From positions 125,648 through 189,647 of the forward strand of contig NZ_KQ948556.1 of the NCBI RefSeq assembly GCF_001514125.1: DNA of 64,000 bases, read 5' to 3'. Under the pieces are notes generated by a model. It searched no databases, was not told the DNA's origin, and was given only the letters and a program-made list of their open reading frames with translations. Both the position numbers and the translations under genes were made by a program. Shown one piece after another: positions 24,817-33,792 of the stretch; the stretch's first letter is position 1, and every line of letters starts with the position of its first letter. This stretch comes from Streptomyces longwoodensis. GTDB lineage: Bacteria; Actinomycetota; Actinomycetes; Streptomycetales; Streptomycetaceae.

Positions 24817-26445
24817 TCAGTGCGCCGACCCCGCGGTGGCCGGGGGGAGTTCGGTCTGCACGCCCGGATCGCCCGCGTCCGCCGTGTAGTCGGCGGGGCT
24901 GGTCTCGTCGATGCCCTCGGGGGCCTTGACGGCCTTCAGGACGAACGTGAGGACCACCGCGACCACCAGGTTCAGCACGAACGCCGTGAGGCCGATGTAG
25001 CCGATCTCCCCGATGCCCGGGATCTCCTTCGAGGAGCCGCCGAAGTGCTTCTGGGTCGGGGAGGCCACGCCGTAGGCCGCGACCGTGCCGTAGACCATGC
25101 CGACCGCCCAGCCCGCGAGCAGCGCCCAGCGGTGGAACCACCGCGTGAACAGGCCGCCGACCAGGGCCGGGAAGGTCTGCAGGATCCAGATGCCGCCCAG
25201 CAGCTGGAAGTTGATCGCGACGGTCTTGTCCATGGTGAGGACGAAGACCAGCGCGCCCACCTTCACCAGCAGGGACACGATCTTGGAGACCCGGGTCTCC
25301 TCCTTCGGCGTCGCGTCCGGCTTGATGAAGTCCTTGTAGATGTTGCGCGTGAACAGGTTCGCCGCCGCGATCGACATGATGGCCGCCGGCACCAGCGCGC
25401 CGATGCCGATCGCCGCGAAGGCCACGCCCGCGAACCAGTCCGGGAACATGTTCTCGAACAGCTGCGGGATCGCCAGCTGGCCGTTGGTGACCTTCACCCC
25501 GGCCGCGATCGCCATGAAGCCCAGCAGCGCCAGCAGGCCGAGCATCAGGGAGTACAGCGGCAGGATCGTGGTGTTGCGGCGGATCACCTCACGGCTCTTG
25601 GAGGACAGCGTCGCGGTGATCGAGTGCGGGTACATGAACAGCGCCAGCGCGGAGCCCAGCGCCAGGGTGGCGTAGGTCCACTGGCCGGCCTCCGCCGGGA
25701 CGAGCGCCCCGCGCGGTTTGCCGGTCGCCGGGTTGGTCTGGCCGAACGCGTCGCCCGCCTTGGCGAAGACGTCGTCGAAGCCGCCCAGCTTGATCGGGAT
25801 GTAGATGATGGCCACCGCGATGACGAGGTAGATCAGCGCGTCCTTGACGAACGCGATCAGCGCGGGCGCCCGCAGGCCGGACGAGTAGGTGTACGCCGCC
25901 AGCACGCCGAAGGCGATCAGCAACGGCAGGTCCTTGACGAACCAGTTGGTGTTCTCGCCGCCGCCGACGCCCATCACGTCCAGCACCGCCTGGATGCCGA
26001 CGAGCTGGAGCGCGATGTACGGCATGGTGGCGAGGATGCCGGTCACGGCCACCGCCAGGGACAGGCTCTTGGACCCGAACCGGCCGCGCACGAAGTCCGA
26101 GGTGGTCACGTAGCCGTGCCGGTGCGAGACCGACCACAGGCGCGGCAGGAACGTGAAGATCAGCGGGTACACCAGGATCGTGTAGGGCACCGCGAAGAAC
26201 CCGGACGCGCCGGCCGCGTAGATCGCCGCCGGGACGGCGACGAACGTGTACGCCGTGTAGAGGTCGCCGCCCAGCAGGAACCAGGTGATCCAGGTGCCGA
26301 ACGACCGTCCGCCCAGGCCCCATTCGTCGAGGCTGTGCTCGTTCTCGGCCCGGCGCCAGCGTGCGGCCAGGAAGCCCATGACCGTGACGGCCAGGAAGAA
26401 GAAGATGAAGACGCCGAGCGCGACGCCGTTGACGCCGTCGTTCAC
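24817..26445 (-). CDS. Sodium:solute symporter (SSS family)
   Basis: The 542-aa protein has about 13 membrane helices and SSS signatures: GLGGRSFGTWITWFLLGGDLYTA near the N terminus and GALVPAAIMSIAAANLFTRNIY in the sodium-site helix 8 region. It most resembles monocarboxylate or amino-acid transporters of the MctP/PanF type paired with a small DUF3311 partner. The GTG at 26445 overlaps the DUF3311 stop by 4 bases. The substrate cannot be assigned. Confidence 0.9.
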   Translation of the reverse strand: MNDGVNGVALGVFIFFFLAVTVMGFLAARWRRAENEHSLDEWGLGGRSFGTWITWFLLGGDLYTAYTFVAVPAAIYAAGASGFFAVPYTILVYPLIFTFLPRLWSVSHRHGYVTTSDFVRGRFGSKSLSLAVAVTGILATMPYIALQLVGIQAVLDVMGVGGGENTNWFVKDLPLLIAFGVLAAYTYSSGLRAPALIAFVKDALIYLVIAVAIIYIPIKLGGFDDVFAKAGDAFGQTNPATGKPRGALVPAEAGQWTYATLALGSALALFMYPHSITATLSSKSREVIRRNTTILPLYSLMLGLLALLGFMAIAAGVKVTNGQLAIPQLFENMFPDWFAGVAFAAIGIGALVPAAIMSIAAANLFTRNIYKDFIKPDATPKEETRVSKIVSLLVKVGALVFVLTMDKTVAINFQLLGGIWILQTFPALVGGLFTRWFHRWALLAGWAVGMVYGTVAAYGVASPTQKHFGGSSKEIPGIGEIGYIGLTAFVLNLVVAVVLTFVLKAVKAPEGIDETSPADYTADAGDPGVQTELPPATAGSAH

Positions 26446-26708
26446 CGCGCCGCACCGCCCTTCGTGGTCGAGCGGGCGCGCTGGTCACGCCGCCACAGCT
26501 GGTGGGCGACCATCGTGAGCGCGGTGGAGATCAGCACCCACAGCATCTGGTACCAGTAGAAGAACGGGATCCCGATGAACGTGGGGTCCACTTTCGCGTA
26601 CGAGCCCACCCACAGCATCGCCACGAAGGGCGCGAGCAGGCAGAGGGCGATGACGACGCGCAACGGCGTCACCACCGGCCCTGCTGGGGCTTCGGGTGTG
26701 TCTGACAT
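26442..26708 (-). CDS. DUF3311 small membrane protein, symporter partner
   Basis: The 88-aa protein has two membrane helices (VVIALCLLAPFVAMLWVG and the FFYWYQMLWVLISTALTMVAH region). DUF3311 proteins are regularly encoded immediately before SSS symporters, as here with a GTGA overlap, and probably form a small accessory subunit. ATG 26708 has a GGAG site. An inverted repeat GATCAC-CT-GTGATC lies about 20 bp upstream. Confidence 0.85.
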   Translation of the reverse strand: MSDTPEAPAGPVVTPLRVVIALCLLAPFVAMLWVGSYAKVDPTFIGIPFFYWYQMLWVLISTALTMVAHQLWRRDQRARSTTKGGAAR

Positions 26709-26728
26709 GCGGTGCTCCGTCCCCTCAC

Positions 26729-26742
26729 GATCACCTGTGATC
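26729..26742 (-). promoter_or_regulatory. Possible operator upstream of the symporter operon
   Basis: GATCACCTGTGATC is a perfect 6-2-6 inverted repeat located 21 bp upstream of the DUF3311 start, resembling a GntR/FadR-type half-site layout. The regulator is unknown. Confidence 0.45.
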
Positions 26743-26847
26743 ACGTGTAACGCGCAGGCAATGTAGGTGACGGATAAAGGCAAGCGGAAGACCTCGTCCG
26801 CATATCGATCACGCCGACGAGGGATCAGTTCCCCGGAGGGTCCCGGA

Positions 26848-27612
26848 TCAGTCCTGCGGACGCTTCAGCCGCGCGACGAACTTGTACCGGTCCCCGCGGT
26901 ACACCGACCGCACCCACTCGACCGGGTCGCCGTGCCGGTCCAGCGAGTGCCGGGACAGCATCAGCATCGGCAGGCCCACGTCGGTGCCCAGCAGACCGGC
27001 CTCGCGCGGGGTGGCCAGCGAGGTCTCGATGGTCTCCTCGGCCTCGGCCAGGTGGACGTCGTAGACCTCGGCGAGCGCGGTGTAGAGGGAGGTGTACTTG
27101 GCGAGGCTGCGGCGCAGCGCGGGGAAGCGCTTGGCGGACAGGTGGGTGGTCTCGATGGCCATCGGCTCGGCGTTGGCCATGCGCAGGCGCTCGATGCGCA
27201 GCACCCGGCCGCCGGCCGTGATGTCCAGCAGGCCGGCCAGCCGGTCGTCGGCGGTGATGTACCCGATGTCCAGCAGCTGGGAGGTCGGTTCGAGGCCCTG
27301 GGCGCGCATGTCCTCGGTGTACGAGGTGAGTTGCAGCGCCTGGGAGACCTTGGGCTTGGCGACGAAGGTGCCCTTGCCCTGGATGCGCTCCAGGCGGCCC
27401 TCGACGACCAGCTCCTGCAGTGCCTGGCGGACGGTGGTGCGCGAGGTGTCGAACTCCGCCGCGAGGGTCCGCTCGGGCGGGACCGGCGTGCCGGGCGCCT
27501 GGGTCTGCGTCATGTCGAGCAGGTGTTTCTTCAGGCGGTAGTACTTGGGCACGCGCGCGGTACGGACGGTCGCCCCACCCTCGTTCTCCGCACTGCTGAC
27601 GTCGGTGCTCAT
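26848..27612 (-). CDS. dasR: GntR/HutC-family aminosugar repressor DasR
   Basis: The 254-aa global regulator controls GlcNAc and chitin metabolism and development. Residues about 20-90 form the GntR winged helix (VPPERTLAAEFDTSRTTVRQAL), followed by a UTRA effector domain (about 105-245) that senses glucosamine-6-phosphate or GlcNAc-6-phosphate. Length equals that of S. coelicolor DasR. Start at 27612 (MSTDVSSAEN). A DasR-type site overlaps its own -35 region, consistent with autoregulation. It is divergent from dasA. Confidence 0.95.
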   Translation of the reverse strand: MSTDVSSAENEGGATVRTARVPKYYRLKKHLLDMTQTQAPGTPVPPERTLAAEFDTSRTTVRQALQELVVEGRLERIQGKGTFVAKPKVSQALQLTSYTEDMRAQGLEPTSQLLDIGYITADDRLAGLLDITAGGRVLRIERLRMANAEPMAIETTHLSAKRFPALRRSLAKYTSLYTALAEVYDVHLAEAEETIETSLATPREAGLLGTDVGLPMLMLSRHSLDRHGDPVEWVRSVYRGDRYKFVARLKRPQD

Positions 27613-27672
27613 GCTCCGCCTTCCCGGCTCCTGGGCCCTCGCGCGGGCTCCCGCGCGTGCCGTGATCACCTC

Positions 27673-27709
27673 TGTATACCGTCGGCTTCCGGTTTTGGTC
27701 TAGTCCATC
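27673..27709 (-). promoter_or_regulatory. dasR promoter with overlapping DasR response element
   Basis: On the minus strand a -10 TATACA (27673-27678) lies 17 bases from a -35 region inside the site TTTGGTCTAGTCCATC (27694-27709), which matches the dre consensus ACTGGTCTAGACCACT at most positions. A weaker half-site (AGTGGTCTA) follows at 27717-27725. Confidence 0.75.
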
Positions 27710-27829
27710 GCCTCCAAGTGGTCTACCCGAAGTGTCTCGCATCCACCCCCTGTTATTGAGGGGTTCTTACTTAAAGGTTCCTGCATATGTAGGTCCCATA
27801 ACGGCTGGTAGGAGGCTACTCGCACACCC

Positions 27830-27894
27830 TTGACAGGCCTATTGGTCTGAGCCAAGCTCCGCGGTACTGGTCTACACCATTGGTCCAGTCCCGG
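27830..27894 (+). promoter_or_regulatory. dasA promoter with clustered DasR response elements
   Basis: TTGACA (27830-27835) and CAAGCT (27853-27858), 17 bases apart, form a promoter. A dre-like site ATTGGTCTGAGCCAAG (27841-27856) lies between them. A strong dre ACTGGTCTACACCATT (27866-27881) overlaps the likely transcription start, and a third partial copy ATTGGTCCAGTCCCGG (27879-27894) overlaps that. Confidence 0.8.
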
Positions 27895-27970
27895 CCCCAT
27901 GGGCGGTACGCGTTGACGCTCAACCGCGGGGAGGCAGGGGGGTTGTGTGGCATCCCTGAGGAGGGTTGGC

Positions 27971-29254
27971 GTGAAGCGCAAGCTGATAGCCGCGATCGGT
28001 ATCGCGGGCATGATGGTCTCCATCGCGGCGTGCGGGGACAGCGACGACAAGGGCAACGGCTCGGGCGGTTCCGAGGCCAAGGAGCTGACCGTCTGGCTCA
28101 CCGTCGACGCGCAGAACAACTGGCCGGACCTGGTCAAGGCGGCCGACGACGCGGTGGCCAAGAAGCACCCCGGCGTCAAGATCAAGCACGAGTACTACGG
28201 CTGGCCGGACAAGAACACCAAGCTCGACGCCGTCCTCGCGACCGACAAGGCGCCGGACGTGGTCGAGATGGGCAACACCGAGATGCTCGGCTACATGGTC
28301 AAGGGCGCCTTCGCGCCGCTCGACGCCGCCAAGTTCGACAACTCCTCCGCGTGGCTGGACGGCCTGAAGGCGTCCGTGACCTACGAGGACAAGACCTACG
28401 GCGTGCCGTACTACGCGGGCGGCCGGGTCGGCAACTACCGCAAGGACGTCTTCGCCGCGGCCGGCGTCAAGAGCGCCCCGAAGACCTACGCGGAGCTCAC
28501 CGCCGCCCTGGACAAGGTGCAGAAGAAGGAGGGCAACTCCTTCAACGCCTGGTACCAGCCCACCCGTGACTGGTACGCGGCCATGTCCTTCGTCTACGAC
28601 GCCGGCGGCTCCATCGCCAAGGAGGAGGGCGGCCAGTGGAAGGCCAACCTCTCCTCGCCCGAGTCGGTCAAGGGCCTCACCGCGTACAAGGACGTCGTCG
28701 ACAAGTACATGCACGGCGACAAGACCAAGGACGAGTCCGACCGGTACATCGTCTACGGCCAGGGCAAGTCCGGCATGATCTTCGGTGCGGCCTGGGAGGG
28801 CGCGACCGCCGCCGACCCGAAGAACGACAAGACCGGCAAGCTCAAGGACAACCTCGAGAACTTCGTGATGCCCGGCCCGTCCGGCAAGAACATCCCGGTG
28901 TTCCTGGGCGGTTCCGACCTGGCCGTCCCGGTCAAGTCCGGCGCCAAGGACCTGGCCGCCGAGTGGATCAACGCGTTCACCGGCCCGGCCGGCCAGAAGG
29001 GCCTGATGGCCAAGGGCAACCTGCCGAACAACAAGACCGACCTCGCGACCCTGAAGAACGACCCCGCGACGGCGGTCCCGGCCACCGCGGCCGAGTCCAA
29101 CTGGTTCGTCCCGATGGCCCCCGGCTGGGGCCAGGTCGAGAAGGCCCAGGTCCTGCAGACGATGCTGCAGAGCATCGGCACCGGCAAGAAGTCGGTCGAG
29201 GCCGCCGCGAAGGAAGCGGACGCCGCGATCGACAAGGTCATCAACACCAAGTGA
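27971..29254 (+). CDS. dasA: Chitobiose-binding lipoprotein DasA
   Basis: The 427-aa extracytoplasmic solute-binding protein (family 1) captures N,N'-diacetylchitobiose for import. It has a lipoprotein signal: basic VKRKL, a hydrophobic core and a lipobox at SIAACGDS. The GTG at 27971 follows GAGGAGG; the in-frame GTG at 27947 would lengthen the signal peptide without a better site. The gene is separated from dasBC by a strong hairpin that would allow a higher level of the binding protein. DasR sites lie in the promoter. Confidence 0.95.
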   Translation: MKRKLIAAIGIAGMMVSIAACGDSDDKGNGSGGSEAKELTVWLTVDAQNNWPDLVKAADDAVAKKHPGVKIKHEYYGWPDKNTKLDAVLATDKAPDVVEMGNTEMLGYMVKGAFAPLDAAKFDNSSAWLDGLKASVTYEDKTYGVPYYAGGRVGNYRKDVFAAAGVKSAPKTYAELTAALDKVQKKEGNSFNAWYQPTRDWYAAMSFVYDAGGSIAKEEGGQWKANLSSPESVKGLTAYKDVVDKYMHGDKTKDESDRYIVYGQGKSGMIFGAAWEGATAADPKNDKTGKLKDNLENFVMPGPSGKNIPVFLGGSDLAVPVKSGAKDLAAEWINAFTGPAGQKGLMAKGNLPNNKTDLATLKNDPATAVPATAAESNWFVPMAPGWGQVEKAQVLQTMLQSIGTGKKSVEAAAKEADAAIDKVINTK

Positions 29255-29260
29255 CCCGAC

Positions 29261-29307
29261 CGCAGGGCCCCGCGACCCCGGGGGGAGTCCGGGGGCGGGG
29301 CCCTGCG
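29261..29307 (+). terminator. Hairpin attenuator between dasA and dasB
   Basis: A perfect 13-bp stem CGCAGGGCCCCGC / GCGGGGCCCTGCG (29261-29273, 29295-29307) with a GC-rich inner segment starts 7 bases after the dasA stop. It probably causes partial termination. Confidence 0.8.
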
Positions 29308-29375
29308 TCCCGTGCGCTCTCGCCGTACGGGACCGAAGCCTTCGTACGACCTGAGGTACCGCTGAGGAGCGCGCG

Positions 29376-30362
29376 ATGAGTGCCGCAGACACGACCACCC
29401 CTGCCAAGGTGCCGCCGCCGCGGCAGGCGCCGCCCCCGGCCGCCCCGGGCACACCCCGCAGACCGAGTGCGAAGGGCGCCGCCGGCACGCCTTGGCTGCT
29501 GCTCGCGCCCTGTCTGCTGGTCCTCGCCGGGGTGATGGGCTACCCGCTGGTGCGCCTGGTCACCCTGTCGTTCCAGAAGTTCGGCCAGTCGCAGCTGTGG
29601 GGCTTCCAGCCGGCCGAGTCGGCCGGGTTCGGCAACTTCACCAAGGTGCTCTCGGACGACGAGTTCTGGCAGGTCGTGCTGCGCACGATCGTCTTCGCCG
29701 CCGGCTCGGTGATCTTCACGATGGTGCTCGGCATGCTGATCGCGCTGCTGCTGCAGCGGGTCTCCGGCTGGGTGCGCACCCTGATCAACATCGCGCTGGT
29801 GGCCAGCTGGGGCATGCCGGTCATCGTCGCCACCACGGTCTTCAAGTGGCTGTTCGACTCCGACTACGGCGTCCTCAACGCCGTGCTGAGCAAGCTGCCC
29901 GGCGTCGACCTGATCGGCCACAACTGGTTCGCCAGCGGGCCGCAGGGCCTCGCCGTGATCATGCTCCTGGTGGTCTGGGGCGCCGTGCCCTTCGTGGTCA
30001 TCACGCTCAGCGCCGGCCTCACCCAGGTGCCCAAGGAGCTGGAGGAGGCCGCCCGGCTCGACGGCGCCGGCGCCTGGGGCGTCTTCCGGTACGTCACCCT
30101 GCCCATCCTGAAGCCGGTCGTCGTGATGCTCACGACCCTGTCGGTCATCTGGGACATGGGCGTCTTCCCCCAGGTCTTCGTCATGCGCAACGGCCACCCC
30201 GAGGCCGAGTTCCAGCTGCTGACGACCTACTCCTACGACCGCGCCTTCGTCGTCAACGACTACGGGCAGGGCTCGGCGATCGCGCTGATCACCGTGGTGC
30301 TCCTGCTGGGCGTGGTCGCCGTGTACATGCGTCAGATGCTGAAGATCGGAGAGGTCGAGTGA
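29376..30362 (+). CDS. dasB: Chitobiose ABC transporter permease DasB
   Basis: The 328-aa inner-membrane protein belongs to the MalF-type carbohydrate permease family. A proline-rich cytoplasmic N terminus (about 1-35) precedes six membrane helices. The ATPase-contact EAA loop reads EEAARLDGAGAWGVF. It pairs with DasC; no ATPase gene is adjacent, consistent with use of the shared ATPase MsiK in Streptomyces (known from the family, not visible here). The stop overlaps dasC by GTGA. Confidence 0.94.
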   Translation: MSAADTTTPAKVPPPRQAPPPAAPGTPRRPSAKGAAGTPWLLLAPCLLVLAGVMGYPLVRLVTLSFQKFGQSQLWGFQPAESAGFGNFTKVLSDDEFWQVVLRTIVFAAGSVIFTMVLGMLIALLLQRVSGWVRTLINIALVASWGMPVIVATTVFKWLFDSDYGVLNAVLSKLPGVDLIGHNWFASGPQGLAVIMLLVVWGAVPFVVITLSAGLTQVPKELEEAARLDGAGAWGVFRYVTLPILKPVVVMLTTLSVIWDMGVFPQVFVMRNGHPEAEFQLLTTYSYDRAFVVNDYGQGSAIALITVVLLLGVVAVYMRQMLKIGEVE

Positions 30363-31213
30363 GCACCACGAGCAGCGCGCGCACGCCTGCCGCGCGCAAG
30401 GGCACCAAGGTGGGCTGGAACCTCCTCGGCCTGCTGGTGTTCGCCACCGCCGGCTTCCCCGTCTACTGGATGCTCAACACCGCGTTCAAGCCGGCCAAGG
30501 ACGCCATCGACCCCGACCCCAGCCTGCTGCCGACGGGCCTGACCTTCGACAACTTCCGCCGCGCACTGGACATCGCCGACTTCTGGGGCCCGGTCGGCCG
30601 CAGCCTGGTCGTGTCCCTGTCGGTCGTGCTGATCGGCATCGTGGTCGGCATGCTGGCGGCCCTCGCGATCTCCCGCTTCGCCTTCCGCGGCCGCAAGGTC
30701 GTGATCGTCGGCATCCTCGCGGTCCAGATGATCCCGCTCGTCGCCATGATCATCCCGGTGTTCCTGCTGCTCAACGACCTGAAGCAGTACGACAAGCTCA
30801 CCGGCCTGGTCATCACCTACCTGACCTTCATCCTGCCCTTCACGGTCTGGACGCTGCGCGGTTTCATCGTCAACATCCCCAAGGAGCTGGAGGAGGCGGC
30901 CATGGTCGACGGCTGCTCCCGCACCAGCGCCTTCATGCGGGTGGTCTTCCCGCTGCTCGCCCCGGGCATGGTGGCCACCTCCGTCTACGCCTTCATCCAG
31001 GCGTGGAACGAGTACCTGTACGCCCTGATGCTGCTGAGCCAGCAGCACCAGACCGCGACCGTGTGGCTCAGCAACTTCAGCACCAAGCACGGCACCGAGT
31101 ACGCCCCGATGATGGCCGGCGCCACCATGATGGCCGTCCCGATCGTCGTCCTCTTCCTCCTCGTCCAGCGCAAGATGGCCGCGGGTCTGACCGCGGGCGC
31201 CGTGAAGGGATAA
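30359..31213 (+). CDS. dasC: Chitobiose ABC transporter permease DasC
   Basis: The 284-aa MalG-type permease has six membrane helices and the EAA loop EEAAMVDGCSRTSAFMRVVFP. The GTG start at 30359 overlaps the dasB stop; the longer frame from 29492 is only the shadow of dasB. The next gene, encoding a GH3 enzyme, starts 9 bases after the stop. Confidence 0.94.
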   Translation: MSTTSSARTPAARKGTKVGWNLLGLLVFATAGFPVYWMLNTAFKPAKDAIDPDPSLLPTGLTFDNFRRALDIADFWGPVGRSLVVSLSVVLIGIVVGMLAALAISRFAFRGRKVVIVGILAVQMIPLVAMIIPVFLLLNDLKQYDKLTGLVITYLTFILPFTVWTLRGFIVNIPKELEEAAMVDGCSRTSAFMRVVFPLLAPGMVATSVYAFIQAWNEYLYALMLLSQQHQTATVWLSNFSTKHGTEYAPMMAGATMMAVPIVVLFLLVQRKMAAGLTAGAVKG

Positions 31214-31222
31214 CGCCACCCG

Positions 31223-32728
31223 ATGACGACACTCGCCAGCGGCACCACCGGGTCCGACGCCAAGGACGAACTCACCCGGGACGCCCTGACCGTCCTGCAG
31301 CCCGGCTTCCCCGGGACCACCGCCCCCGACTGGCTGCTGCGCCACCTCGGAGACGGCCTGGCCTCGGTCGGCCTCTTCGGCCGCAACATCGCCTCCCCCG
31401 AGCAACTGGCCGCGCTCACCGCCCAGCTGCGCGCCGAACGCGACGACGTCCTGGTCGCGATCGACGAGGAGGGCGGCGACGTCACCCGCCTCGAGGTGCG
31501 CACCGGCTCCTCGTTCCCCGGCAACCACGCCCTGGGCGCGGTGGACGACACCGAGCTGACCGGACAGGTGGCCCACGAGCTGGGCCGCCGCCTCAGGGAG
31601 TGCGGGGTCAACTTCAACTGGGCCCCCTCCGCCGACGTCAACGCCAACCCGCGCAACCCCGTGATCGGCGTCCGCTCCTTCGGCACCGAACCCGACCTGG
31701 TCGCCCGGCACACCGCCGCCTACGTCACCGGGCTCCAGGCGGCCGGCGTCGCGGCCTGCACCAAGCACTTCCCGGGCCACGGCGACACCGCCGTCGACTC
31801 CCACCTCGCGCTGCCACGCATCGACGTCGACACCGAGGTGCTGTCCGCACGCGACCTCACGCCGTTCCGCGCGGCGATCGAGGCCGGCAGCCACGCGGTG
31901 ATGAGCGCGCACATCCTGGTCCCCGCGCTGGACCCGGACCGCCCGGCAACGTTGTCCCGCCGCATCCTCACCGACCTGCTGCGCGGCGAGCTGGGCTACC
32001 AGGGCCTGATCGTCACCGACGGCATGGAGATGCAGGCCATCGCCGCCACCTACGGCATCGAGCGGGGCAGCGTCCTCGCCCTCGCGGCCGGCGCGGACGC
32101 CATCTGCGTGGGCGGCGGCCTCCACGACGAAGGCACCGTACGGCTGCTGCGCGACGCCCTGGTCGCCGCCGTGCGCGCGGGCGACCTGCCCGAGGAGCGG
32201 CTCGCGGACGCGGCCGAGCGGGTGCGGACCCTGGCCCGCTGGGCGGCCGCGCAGACCCCCTCGGCGGACGGTGCGGCCGGCAGCGCGGACATCGGCCTCA
32301 CCGCCGCCCGCCGCGCCCTGCGGGTCACCGGCGCCGGCACCCCCACCCCGCTCACCGAGGCGCCGTACGTCGCCCTGTTCGCCCCGGTCGCCAACATCGC
32401 CGTGGGCGACGAGACCCCGTGGGGCGTGGCGGCCGACCTGGCCCGGGCGCTGCCCGGAACCGGGAGCGGGCACTTCTCCGGCCCGGACGCGGGGGCCGGG
32501 GCCCTGGCGGCGGCGGGGGAGCGCCGGATCGTGGCCGTGGTCCGCGACGAGCACCGCCACCCCTGGATGGGGGCCGCCCTGGACACCCTGCTCGCCGCCC
32601 GCCCCGACACGGTCGTGGTCGAGATGGGCGTCCCGCAGGCCCCCGCACGCGGCGCCCTGCACCTGGCGACGCACGGCGCGGCCCGGGTGTGCGCCCAGGC
32701 GGCGGTCGAGGTCCTGACCGCCCGCTGA
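31223..32728 (+). CDS. dasD: GH3-family beta-N-acetylglucosaminidase DasD
   Basis: The 501-aa glycosidase probably splits imported chitobiose to GlcNAc in the cytoplasm, since no signal peptide is seen. Family 3 NagZ-type motifs are KHFPGHGDTAVDSH (catalytic-loop Asp/His) and VTDGMEM (nucleophile Asp). A C-terminal region from about residue 340 resembles the second GH3 domain. It is cotranscribed with dasBC (9-bp gap) and ends at a perfect hairpin. Confidence 0.92.
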   Translation: MTTLASGTTGSDAKDELTRDALTVLQPGFPGTTAPDWLLRHLGDGLASVGLFGRNIASPEQLAALTAQLRAERDDVLVAIDEEGGDVTRLEVRTGSSFPGNHALGAVDDTELTGQVAHELGRRLRECGVNFNWAPSADVNANPRNPVIGVRSFGTEPDLVARHTAAYVTGLQAAGVAACTKHFPGHGDTAVDSHLALPRIDVDTEVLSARDLTPFRAAIEAGSHAVMSAHILVPALDPDRPATLSRRILTDLLRGELGYQGLIVTDGMEMQAIAATYGIERGSVLALAAGADAICVGGGLHDEGTVRLLRDALVAAVRAGDLPEERLADAAERVRTLARWAAAQTPSADGAAGSADIGLTAARRALRVTGAGTPTPLTEAPYVALFAPVANIAVGDETPWGVAADLARALPGTGSGHFSGPDAGAGALAAAGERRIVAVVRDEHRHPWMGAALDTLLAARPDTVVVEMGVPQAPARGALHLATHGAARVCAQAAVEVLTAR

Positions 32729-32742
32729 CCGGTACGACGCAC

Positions 32743-32775
32743 GAGGCGCCGGTGGCCCATGGCCACCGGCGCCTC
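32743..32775. terminator. Hairpin terminator between dasD and nagB
   Basis: Arms 32743-32757 and 32761-32775 form a perfect 15-bp stem around CAT. The structure serves the two convergent genes. Confidence 0.9.
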
Positions 32776-32805
32776 TCGCTCGTGCGGGGGGAAGTGCCCC
32801 GTCGC

Positions 32806-33591
32806 TCAGATGCCCTGCCAGTCGGGCTTGTTGGCGTAGGTGTGCCGGAAGTAGTCCGCCAGCTTCAGCTTGGAGGCGGCGGCCTCGTCGACCACGACCG
32901 TGGCGTGCGGGTGCAGCTGCAGCGCGGACGCCGGGCACACCGAGGCGACCGGCCCCTCCACGCTCGCGGCGACCGCGTCGGCCTTGCCCTCGCCCGTCGC
33001 CAGCAGCACCAGGTGGCGCGCCTCCAGGATGGTGCCGATGCCCTGGGTGATGACGTGGTGGGGCACCTGCTCGATGTCGCCGTCGAAGAAGCGCGCGTTG
33101 TCCACCCGGGTCTGCTCGGTCAGCGTCTTGATCCGGGTGCGCGAGGCCAGCGACGAGCAGGGCTCGTTGAAGCCGATGTGCCCGTCCGTGCCGATCCCCA
33201 GCAGCTGCAGGTCCACACCGCCGGCCGCGGCCAGCGCGGCGTCGTACGCCTCGCAGGCCCCCTGCACGTCGTCCGCCGTGCCGTCCGGCCCCAGGAACTG
33301 GTCCATGCCGACGCCCAGCGGCTCCAGCACCTCGCGGCGCAGCACCGAGCGGTAGGACTCCGGGTGGTCGGCGGGCAGCCCGACGTACTCGTCCAGCTGG
33401 GCGATCCGCGCCCGGGAGACGTCCACGGCACCGGAGCGCACCTTGGCGGCCAGGGCCTCGTAGACGGGCAGCGGGGTGGAGCCGGTGGCCACGCCGAGCA
33501 GGGCGCCGGGCTTGCGCCGCAGGAGCCGTGCCATGGCCTCGGCGACGATCTCGCCACCCGCCGCGGCGTCCGGAACGATGACAACTTCCAC
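32806..33591 (-). CDS. nagB: Glucosamine-6-phosphate deaminase NagB
   Basis: The 261-aa enzyme converts glucosamine-6-phosphate to fructose-6-phosphate and ammonia, feeding aminosugar carbon into glycolysis. Active-site segments are ATGSTP, AQLDEYVGL and GIGTDGHIGFNEPCSSLASRTR (base His and surrounding acid residues). ATG 33591. A DasR site lies 28-43 bp upstream on the same strand, tying it to the das genes. Confidence 0.95.
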   Translation of the reverse strand: MEVVIVPDAAAGGEIVAEAMARLLRRKPGALLGVATGSTPLPVYEALAAKVRSGAVDVSRARIAQLDEYVGLPADHPESYRSVLRREVLEPLGVGMDQFLGPDGTADDVQGACEAYDAALAAAGGVDLQLLGIGTDGHIGFNEPCSSLASRTRIKTLTEQTRVDNARFFDGDIEQVPHHVITQGIGTILEARHLVLLATGEGKADAVAASVEGPVASVCPASALQLHPHATVVVDEAAASKLKLADYFRHTYANKPDWQGI

Positions 33592-33618
33592 GCTGGGCCT
33601 GCCGTTCTGGGAGAGTCA

Positions 33619-33634
33619 TGTGGTGTAGACCAAT
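33619..33634 (-). promoter_or_regulatory. DasR response element of nagB
   Basis: Read on the minus strand the site is ATTGGTCTACACCACA, nearly identical to the strong dasA element, and lies just upstream of the nagB start. Confidence 0.85.
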
Positions 33635-33792
33635 CTAACAGAATCGGGCGTCCCCTCCCAGATTCCGGGCCCCCGGCGCCGGGCGCGCGGCCGGTGTCCC
33701 CGAAATTGAGCCGCCGAGCGGGCCCGGAGGGGAACCCGCACGGGTTAGGCTGCGTTGACACAACGAACACCTCCCTCTCCATGGACACGCAC

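Noticed and set aside
30332..33619. A 1095-codon minus-strand open frame.
   Set aside because: It runs antisense to dasC and dasD and in the wrong frame over nagB; it is a shadow.
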